Source: Bacteroidales bacterium (GTDB taxonomy: Bacteria > Bacteroidota > Bacteroidia > Bacteroidales > UBA932). Taken from it: 39,100 nucleotides of DNA. The first letter of the stretch is position 1. Every line of letters begins with the position of its first letter. This document shows, piece after piece, positions 33,280 through 39,100 of the stretch. Both the position numbers and the translations under genes were made by a program. The notes beneath the pieces are model-generated. The model had not been told where the DNA came from. It searched no databases and saw nothing but the letters and a program-made list of their open reading frames with translations. The DNA is taken from positions 1 to 39,100 of the forward strand of contig JAFYVM010000042.1 of the NCBI GenBank assembly GCA_017549145.1, given 5' to 3'.

Positions 33280-36200
33280 ATGTCATTTGTCCATCTACAC
33301 GTCCATACACAGTATTCTATTCTAGACGGCCAGGCGTCTATTGCAGGTCTTTTTGAGCGCGCAAAGGAGCTCGGGATGCCCGCACTTGCCATTACTGACC
33401 ATGGTAATATGTATGGTGTGAAGGAGTTCTTGAAAGTAGCTAAGAAGTATCCGGAGATCAAGCCAATCATCGGATGCGAAATCTATGTTACAAAGCACTA
33501 TGACCACAAGCTAAAGGACAAAGACCATAGAGGATATTATCACTTGATTCTGCTAGCCAAGAACTACAATGGTTATAAGAATCTGATGAAGATTGTTTCA
33601 ACAGGACATATCGAAGGTAAATACTACGACAAGCCTCGCGTATGTCATGAAATAGTAGAACAATATTCAAAAGACCTGGTTTGTTGCTCTGCTTGTATAG
33701 CAGGAGAGGTTCCACGTGCAATCATTGCAGGAGACATGAAGGGTGCAGAAGAGGCAATTGCATGGCATAAAAAGGTCTTTGGAGACGATTTCTACCTTGA
33801 GGTACAGCAGCACAAGACAGAAATCCCGGGAATGTCACAGGAGGTGTATGAACACCAGCTTGTAGCTAATGAGGGAATCTTTGAACTTGCCGCTAAAACA
33901 GGTACAAAGGTCGTTGCAACAAACGATGTACACTTCGTACGCAAGGAAGATGGCCCAGCCCATGACCGTTTGATCTGCTTGACAACAAATGCATATCTCG
34001 ACGAGCCGGACAGAATGCGCTATACTCAGCAGGAGTACATGAAGAGCGAAGAAGAGATGTTGGATATGTTCTATAAGCATCCTGAGGTGCTCAGCAATAC
34101 TATTGAGGTTGCTGAAAAGATTGATAGCTTCAAGATTGACAAGGATCCTATCCTCCCTAAATTCGATCTTCCTGAGGACTTCCTTGCAGAGATCGACACA
34201 CATCTTGAAACATATAAGCATATCATCGATGAAGGACGCTGCGACAAGAATGGAAATGAACGTGGAGAGGAATTCTGCCGTTCTGTAGCATATCTCTGCT
34301 ACCTTACATATAAAGGTGCACATTGGAGATACGGAGATACACTTTCAGACGAGCAGGCTGAGCGAATTGAATTCGAGCTCAAGACCATCTGCAAGATGGG
34401 ATTCCCAGACTACTTCCTTATTGTACAGGACTTTATTGCAGCAGCACGTAGCGAGGGTATTTCTGTTGGACCCGGCCGTGGTTCAGCTGCAGGTTCGGCA
34501 GTTGCATACTGTCTCAAGATTACAAATATCGACCCTATCAAGTATGACCTCCTCTTTGAGCGATTCCTCAACCCTGACCGAATCAACATGCCCGATGTGG
34601 ATATCGACTTTGATGATGACGGACGATATCGTGTATTCCAATATATTGAGGAGAAGTACGGAAAAGAGCAGATCTCACACGTAATCACATACGGAACAAT
34701 GGCAGCAAAGAGTGCCATTAAAGACGTTGCACGTGTCAGCCGCCTTTCTATTGAAGAGTCCAACCGTCTGTCCAAGATGGTTCCAGATAAGCCATTTGAG
34801 GCCACTATCGTTAACGAAGAAGGCAAAAAGGAGACTAAGGAGTTCAAACCAAAACTCTCAAACTGCCTTAAATACGGTGAGCTGAGCGAAGAGTTGAAGA
34901 ATGGAGAGCCTCTGGTTCAGGACGTACTCAAATATGCCGGAAAGCTTGAAGGCTGTATCCGCCAGACAGGTGTACACGCCTGCGCGATGATTATCGGTAG
35001 GGACAACCTTACTGAATATATTCCTATTTCTATAGCCAACGATAAACTTACTGGCGAGGAAGTATGGGTATCACAGTATGATGGACACTACATTGAGGAA
35101 GTCGGAATGCTTAAGATGGACTTCCTGGGACTCCGTACCCTTTCCATCATCAAGGAATGTCAGGCAAACATCAAGAAACGTCACGGAATTGAATTTGACA
35201 TTGAAAAGATTCCGATTGACGACCCTAAAGCTTATGAGCTATATAGCCGCGGAGACACCACCAGTGTATTCCAGTTCGAGTCTCCGGGTATGAAAGAGTG
35301 GCTGATAAAGCTCCAGCCGACCCGATTCGAGGACCTTATTGCGATGAATGCCCTCTACCGCCCGGGCCCAATGGATTATATCCCGGACTTCGTAGAGCGT
35401 AAACAGGGACGTCAGCCTATCGTATATGACCTTCCGGAGATGGAAAAGACGCTCCAGGATACATATGGTATTACTGTATATCAGGAGCAGGTGATGCTTC
35501 TTTCACGTGTGCTTGCAGGCTTCACCCGTGGTCAGGCCGATACTCTCCGTAAGGCAATGGGTAAGAAGCTCAAAGACGTGCTGGATAGCCTTAAGGGACT
35601 ATTTATTGAGGGTGGTACAAAGAACGGACATCCTCAGGATATGCTCGAAAAGATCTGGGCAGACTGGGAAAAATTCGCTTCTTATGCCTTCAATAAGTCA
35701 CATGCAACCTGCTACGCATGGGTAAGTTATCAGACAGGATGGCTTAAGGCCCATTATCCTGCAGAATTCCAGGCAGCCAACCTGACAAAGAATCTCTCCA
35801 ACATGGATGAGATCAAGAAGATCATGGATGACTGTAAGAAGAACGGCATTAAGGTACTTAACCCTGATATAAACGAGTCGGATGCACGATTCACGGTAAA
35901 CAAGAACGGCGAAATACGCTTCGGTCTTGGCGGTATCAAGGGATTTGGTGACAATATCGTACGCGCAATCCTTGCCGAAAGAGAGGCAAATGGCGTATTT
36001 GCAGACATCTACGACTTCGTAGAGAGAATGTCTGGCGTAGTGAATAGAAAGGCATTTGAATCTCTATTGCATTCTGGTGCATTCGACAGCTTCGGAATAA
36101 GCAGAAAACAGTTCACTCTCACATCGAAGACAGGTGAAATCTTCATTGATAAGCTCCTCAGATATGGTGAACTTTACAAGAAAGACAGCGAAGAAAGCGC

Positions 36201-36972
36201 CATTTCACTCTTTGGAGAGGTAGAGGAAATGAAGCCTGAGCGCCCAGAGGTTCCAGCAATGGTGGGTGATGAAGATGTCATGGAAAAACTCCGTTTTGAA
36301 AAGGATCTGGTGGGAATGTACCTATCATCTCATCCTCTTGATCAATACCAGTTCGAACTTGACAATTTCACGACATGCCAGGTAAGCGAACTTGATAACC
36401 TCGTAAGTGAGTGTGAGGCTAAAAAGGTTAAGCAGAAGGCAGCAATTGCCGGTTTTATCATCAGTTGTCAGCAGATGACCACCAAGACCGGACGTCCATG
36501 GTCAAGAACTGTCATTGAGGATAAAGGCGGTAGTTATGAACTTGCTCTGTTCGGTAAAGATCATGAAGCGTTCATGAGCTATATGCAGGTGAACAATGCC
36601 ATCTTTATCGAGGGTATGATCGAAGAGAAATACTTCGTAAAACAGGACGAGAAGAGCAAAGAAAAGCCTAAGGCATCTCCATATGCATTCAAGGTGAAGA
36701 ATGTCATGTTGCTAGGTAATGTGAGCGATACATATATTACTGGTCTTTCACTTAAGATTACAACACCTCAGCTTTCTCCTGAATTCAGAGACAAGCTTGT
36801 AGGCATAATAAAAAGCAACAAAGGAAGCGTTCCGCTCACAATGTCGCTTTATGATCCTGTTAAGAAATGGAATATTGACTTTCTGTCAAGGAAGTTTAAG
36901 GTTGCCGTCTCAGCTCCCCTTATCGAGGAGCTTGAACGACTCCGAATAGGCTACTCTGTTCTTAAGAAATAA
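33280..36972 (+). CDS. dnaE: DNA polymerase III alpha subunit
   Basis: The 1230-aa product is the replicative polymerase catalytic subunit. It starts with a PHP domain (FVHLHVHTQYSILDG, ALAITDHGNMYG) whose His cluster is intact. The palm carries SVGPGRGSAAGSAVAYCL and the catalytic aspartates in PDVDIDFDDDGR (about 440). Fingers and thumb follow with LYRPGPMDYIPDFVERKQG and YGITVYQEQVMLLSRVLAGF. A helix-hairpin-helix region and an OB fold (KQKAAIAGFIISCQQMTTKTGRPWSRTVIED) lie near the C-terminus. The length suits Bacteroidota DnaE. It stops 5 bases from the stop of the convergent next gene, so there is no room for a separate terminator. Confidence 0.97.
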   Translation: MSFVHLHVHTQYSILDGQASIAGLFERAKELGMPALAITDHGNMYGVKEFLKVAKKYPEIKPIIGCEIYVTKHYDHKLKDKDHRGYYHLILLAKNYNGYKNLMKIVSTGHIEGKYYDKPRVCHEIVEQYSKDLVCCSACIAGEVPRAIIAGDMKGAEEAIAWHKKVFGDDFYLEVQQHKTEIPGMSQEVYEHQLVANEGIFELAAKTGTKVVATNDVHFVRKEDGPAHDRLICLTTNAYLDEPDRMRYTQQEYMKSEEEMLDMFYKHPEVLSNTIEVAEKIDSFKIDKDPILPKFDLPEDFLAEIDTHLETYKHIIDEGRCDKNGNERGEEFCRSVAYLCYLTYKGAHWRYGDTLSDEQAERIEFELKTICKMGFPDYFLIVQDFIAAARSEGISVGPGRGSAAGSAVAYCLKITNIDPIKYDLLFERFLNPDRINMPDVDIDFDDDGRYRVFQYIEEKYGKEQISHVITYGTMAAKSAIKDVARVSRLSIEESNRLSKMVPDKPFEATIVNEEGKKETKEFKPKLSNCLKYGELSEELKNGEPLVQDVLKYAGKLEGCIRQTGVHACAMIIGRDNLTEYIPISIANDKLTGEEVWVSQYDGHYIEEVGMLKMDFLGLRTLSIIKECQANIKKRHGIEFDIEKIPIDDPKAYELYSRGDTTSVFQFESPGMKEWLIKLQPTRFEDLIAMNALYRPGPMDYIPDFVERKQGRQPIVYDLPEMEKTLQDTYGITVYQEQVMLLSRVLAGFTRGQADTLRKAMGKKLKDVLDSLKGLFIEGGTKNGHPQDMLEKIWADWEKFASYAFNKSHATCYAWVSYQTGWLKAHYPAEFQAANLTKNLSNMDEIKKIMDDCKKNGIKVLNPDINESDARFTVNKNGEIRFGLGGIKGFGDNIVRAILAEREANGVFADIYDFVERMSGVVNRKAFESLLHSGAFDSFGISRKQFTLTSKTGEIFIDKLLRYGELYKKDSEESAISLFGEVEEMKPERPEVPAMVGDEDVMEKLRFEKDLVGMYLSSHPLDQYQFELDNFTTCQVSELDNLVSECEAKKVKQKAAIAGFIISCQQMTTKTGRPWSRTVIEDKGGSYELALFGKDHEAFMSYMQVNNAIFIEGMIEEKYFVKQDEKSKEKPKASPYAFKVKNVMLLGNVSDTYITGLSLKITTPQLSPEFRDKLVGIIKSNKGSVPLTMSLYDPVKKWNIDFLSRKFKVAVSAPLIEELERLRIGYSVLKK

Positions 36973-36977
36973 ACAGA

Positions 36978-37835
36978 TTAAAATACTAGAGTTGAAATTA
37001 TAGGGAAATGGTCAGAAATAAACTTTCTGCCACCATATTCCTTGGTAACTGTTTGGTATTCAACACATCTGGAGAATCCTGAGAAATAAATATAGTCAAT
37101 CACAGAATCTGACTTTGCCTTACCCCAGCCATTGAATGTGTTGTGATTATCTGTCACAAGAGCTACCTTTCTTGTGCACTGCATGATCTTGTCAAGATCT
37201 GTAAGAACAGAATCATTTGGCTTCACATTAAAGTCACCGGTAAGAATCATAGGATAACCTTCTGGATTTATGCTGGCAATTCTATCAATAATCAGCTTCA
37301 GACCATTCTTCTGAGCCTCTCTACCCTTGTGATCGAGATGAGTGTTAACAAAATAGAATTTCTTACCAGTCTTCTTATCCTTCATAAGAGCCCACGTAGC
37401 TGTTCTGAAGTAATTTGAGTCCCAACCCTTAGATGGAACTTCAGGAGTCTCAGAAAGCCAGAATGTGCCCCATTTGAGAAGCTTTATGGTCTTCTTGTTC
37501 CAGAAAATCGACATGTGCTCATTCTTGAATTTTCCATCTTCTCTACCAACACCCACATTACCATACTCTCTGAAATTCTCAGCAATGAACTTCACCTGAA
37601 AATCATAAGCCTCCTGTACTCCGAAGATATCAGGCTTCTGATCCATCAACATATAAGCTGTTGCAGGATAACGAAGGTCCCAATGGTTTGTACCATCCTT
37701 TGCCTTTCCGTTTCTGATATTATAAGACATAACCTTGAGGTCATAAGACTTTACCTCCTGGTTCTTTTTAGCCTCCATCACCGGCTGCATCATAAATACA
37801 GCCATCATCATAAGGATTAGTTTCTTCATGTTCAT
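36978..37835 (-). CDS. Exported endonuclease/exonuclease/phosphatase-family protein
   Basis: This 285-aa protein begins with a signal peptide (two near starts, MNMKKLILMMMAVFMMQPVMEA). It has the full set of EEP-fold motifs: VMSYNIRNGKAKDG, DIFGVQEAYDFQ (metal-binding Glu), FVNTHLDHKG (catalytic His), ILTGDFNVKPND (Asp/Asn) and ISDHFPI (Asp-His). Exported members in Bacteroidota are annotated variously as nucleases, sphingomyelinase-like or inositol-phosphate phosphatases. The exact substrate cannot be told. A -7 element is at 37865-37872, divergent to the next gene. Confidence 0.87.
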   Translation of the reverse strand: MNMKKLILMMMAVFMMQPVMEAKKNQEVKSYDLKVMSYNIRNGKAKDGTNHWDLRYPATAYMLMDQKPDIFGVQEAYDFQVKFIAENFREYGNVGVGREDGKFKNEHMSIFWNKKTIKLLKWGTFWLSETPEVPSKGWDSNYFRTATWALMKDKKTGKKFYFVNTHLDHKGREAQKNGLKLIIDRIASINPEGYPMILTGDFNVKPNDSVLTDLDKIMQCTRKVALVTDNHNTFNGWGKAKSDSVIDYIYFSGFSRCVEYQTVTKEYGGRKFISDHFPIISTLVF

Positions 37836-37864
37836 TATATATTTGTGTTATTTTCAAATGCACA

Positions 37865-37872
37865 CAAAAATA
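37865..37872 (-). promoter_or_regulatory. -7 promoter element for the EEP-family gene
   Basis: The minus strand reads TATTTTTG, matching TAnnTTTG, 29 bases before the ATG at 37835. Confidence 0.6.
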
Positions 37873-37884
37873 AAGAAAATTCAC

Positions 37885-37892
37885 TAATTTTG
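37885..37892 (+). promoter_or_regulatory. -7 promoter element for the ThiL-like gene
   Basis: TAATTTTG matches TAnnTTTG and ends 21 bases before ATG 37914. It decides that start over the longer frame from 37845. Confidence 0.6.
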
Positions 37893-37913
37893 TCAGATAA
37901 ACTACTTTATTCT

Positions 37914-38918
37914 ATGGCAGAAGAAACATTCTCAGACCTCGGAAGAGTCGAGGCTATTGCAAAACTTTACGAAGGAACTCCATATAAGCCTTTCGAAGAA
38001 GCAAGTTTTGAAACATCAGGTAAAAGCGTAATACAAACCAAAGCAAGAACCTTTATTGAGGGTATTGACTTTGATCTTACATACTTCCCTTTGAAGCATC
38101 TCGGATACAAATGCGTTACAGCTGTAACAGGAGAACTTTACGCTTCATTTTCACACCCACGCACACTTGAAATCCGCCTGGGAATATCTGCAAAGTTGGA
38201 TTTCAAGCATATAAAAGAGGTTTGGGAAGGCGCAGTAACAGCAGCAAAAGAGCATGGATATACCAATGTAGAGCTTGACCTTCTTCCGTCTCCAAACGGT
38301 CTTACAATAAGCACATCTGCTGTAGGAGAAACAACTCTTCTTCAGAACAAACGTCGTTCAGCAGCCAAGAGCATGGACCTGATCTGCGTTTCTGACAACC
38401 TCGGCGCTGCATTTATGGGATTCCAGGTGCTTGAAAGAGAGAGAAAGGCATTCGAAAAGAGCGGAGATGTAAAGGCTCAACCTAAACTTGATGACTATAA
38501 AAATCTTGTGGGAGCGTATCTTAAACCACAGATCAACCCTCAGATCATCAAGCAGCTCGAGGAGGCTGAAATCGTACCGTCACACGGTTATCTTGTAACC
38601 AGAGGCCTTGCAGATGCAGTCAAGAGACTTGTACGTGACAGCGGTCTTGGAGCAAAGATCTATGTGGATAAACTTCCTTTTGCAGGTAAGACATTTGAAC
38701 TTGGCAAGGAAATGAATATCGACCCAATGTCAGCAGCACTTAATGGAGGAGAAGATTATAGACTTCTATTCACTATTCCTATCGGTAAACACGATAAGTT
38801 CCGCCACGATTTCCAGACATTTGATATTATCGGTCATTTGGCGAAAACAGAGGTAGGAGCCGTTGTTGTTACACCGGATGGAGTAGAACTACCAATGAAG
38901 GCTCAAGGATGGAAATAA
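37914..38918 (+). CDS. ThiL/AIR-synthase-fold protein, probable catalytically degenerate paralogue
   Basis: The 334-aa product aligns by eye along its whole length with Bacteroidota thiamine-monophosphate kinase. Shared stretches include FDLTYFPLKHLGYK, DLICVSDNLGAAFMGFQVLERE, AYLKPQINPQII and ALNGGEDYRLLFT. Yet most nucleotide- and metal-binding motifs are altered. The GDDAAV site reads ETSGKSVI (33-40), the TTD site has Arg45, the SDIYAMN site reads GELYASF (Glu74), the GGDTT site reads ELDLL (Asp122 kept), and DISDGL reads LVTRGL (227-232). ATP-dependent phosphorylation therefore looks unlikely, while the fold and reading frame are intact. It may be a binding or regulatory protein. It has its own promoter; an insertion sequence follows within 50 bases. 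Confidence 0.8.
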   Translation: MAEETFSDLGRVEAIAKLYEGTPYKPFEEASFETSGKSVIQTKARTFIEGIDFDLTYFPLKHLGYKCVTAVTGELYASFSHPRTLEIRLGISAKLDFKHIKEVWEGAVTAAKEHGYTNVELDLLPSPNGLTISTSAVGETTLLQNKRRSAAKSMDLICVSDNLGAAFMGFQVLERERKAFEKSGDVKAQPKLDDYKNLVGAYLKPQINPQIIKQLEEAEIVPSHGYLVTRGLADAVKRLVRDSGLGAKIYVDKLPFAGKTFELGKEMNIDPMSAALNGGEDYRLLFTIPIGKHDKFRHDFQTFDIIGHLAKTEVGAVVVTPDGVELPMKAQGWK

Positions 38919-38968
38919 CGGGCCTTAAACCGCAATAAAATAGAAATGGTGACTAAGAATTGACATGA

Positions 38969-39000
38969 ACCCCGAAAGTTAGACAAAAAACTTTCGGGGT
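38969..39000 (+). terminator. Hairpin at the insertion sequence end
   Basis: The perfect 12-bp stem with 8-base loop and trailing TTTTG can act as a terminator. It would stop read-through from the ThiL-like gene into the transposase and is the only terminator-like structure after that gene. Confidence 0.55.
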
Positions 39001-39006
39001 TTTGTT

Positions 39007-39100
39007 ATGAAATTTTGTTTTGAAATTAAGCTGGAAGCTGTTAAACGTTACTTGTCAGGTTATACTGAAAGACAGGTTACAGAACATTATGGTGTTAACA
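39007..39100 (+). CDS. IS3-family transposase OrfA (5' part)
   Basis: The frame opens MKFCFEIKLEAVKRYLSGYT and continues ERQVTEHYGVN to the window end. This is the start of a helix-turn-helix DNA-binding domain as in OrfA of IS150-type elements (EIKLEAVKRYLSGYTERQVTEHYGV is the first helix pair). OrfB with the DDE catalytic domain would lie beyond the edge. Only 31 codons are visible, so whether the element is intact is unknown. Confidence 0.75.
   Translation, partial: MKFCFEIKLEAVKRYLSGYTERQVTEHYGVN

Larger units (their letters stand above)
38966..39100 (+). mobile_element. Left end of an IS3-family (IS150-like) insertion sequence, cut by the window edge
   Basis: The sequence TGAACCCCGAAAGTTAGACA at 38966 resembles the terminal repeats of IS150-group elements, which end in CCCC-AAAAGTT-GACA-like repeats. 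A transposase OrfA frame begins 41 bases in. The ends contain a 12-bp perfect hairpin, ACCCCGAAAGTT (38969-38980) with AACTTTCGGGGT (38989-39000), followed by TTTTG. The exact boundary and the target duplication cannot be fixed because the right end lies outside. Confidence 0.75.

Noticed and set aside
37845-37913. Longer N-terminus for the ThiL-like protein
   Set aside because: It covers two promoter boxes and its composition is unlike coding sequence.
1-39100. CRISPR array or defence island
   Set aside because: No regularly spaced direct repeats and no Cas, restriction-modification or toxin-antitoxin genes were recognised.

Overview
This window looks like chromosomal DNA of a member of Bacteroidota, most likely order Bacteroidales. 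Three things point there. Nearly every transcription unit starts with the Bacteroidota -7 promoter element TAnnTTTG, Shine-Dalgarno sequences are poor, and the gene content is typical: fused SecDF, a FloA/NfeD pair, a TonB-dependent receptor with a CarboxypepD_reg-like N-terminus, FISUMP-type lipoproteins and many secreted glycoside hydrolases. A gut genus such as one in the Rikenellaceae is plausible but cannot be fixed from the sequence.

Left part (1-8100): the 5' end of rpsL leaves the window on the left. Then come an O6-alkylguanine-DNA alkyltransferase homologue, a leftward run aspS - FISUMP lipoprotein - GH29 alpha-L-fucosidase, a secreted esterase, and rsmA coupled to a flavodoxin-like oxidoreductase. 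Middle left (8091-15600): a ClpB disaggregase without the usual N-terminal domain; a leftward envelope-biogenesis operon (sigma-54-type activator, lptE, a conserved small protein, secG); a probably highly expressed OmpA/TPR lipoprotein; a 162-bp GC-rich element bounded by 25-bp inverted repeats; and a tiny membrane protein.

Middle (15627-26300): a TonB-dependent receptor with an upstream histidine-rich small protein, probably metal related. It is followed by GH20 hexosaminidase, glutaminase, GH2 beta-galactosidase, GH53 endo-galactanase and a lipoprotein metallophosphoesterase. The GH2 and GH53 genes are divergent and could act together on beta-1,4-galactan, while GH20 and GH29 fit host or mucin glycans. 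No SusC/SusD pair is present, so this is not a canonical polysaccharide utilisation locus.

Right part (26337-39100): tRNA-Ser(GCU), a roughly 700-bp stretch with no convincing gene but much self-complementarity (candidate structured RNA or repeat), a floA-nfeD-propeller protein operon, secDF, dnaE, a secreted endonuclease/exonuclease/phosphatase-fold protein, a ThiL-like protein that has lost most catalytic aspartates, and the left end of an IS3-family insertion sequence cut by the window edge.

The points most worth a second look are the structured intergenic region at 26490-27197, the palindromic element at 15011-15172, the ThiL-like probable pseudoenzyme, and the N-domain-less ClpB with an insertion in its second AAA+ module. 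No CRISPR array, phage or complete defence system was seen.
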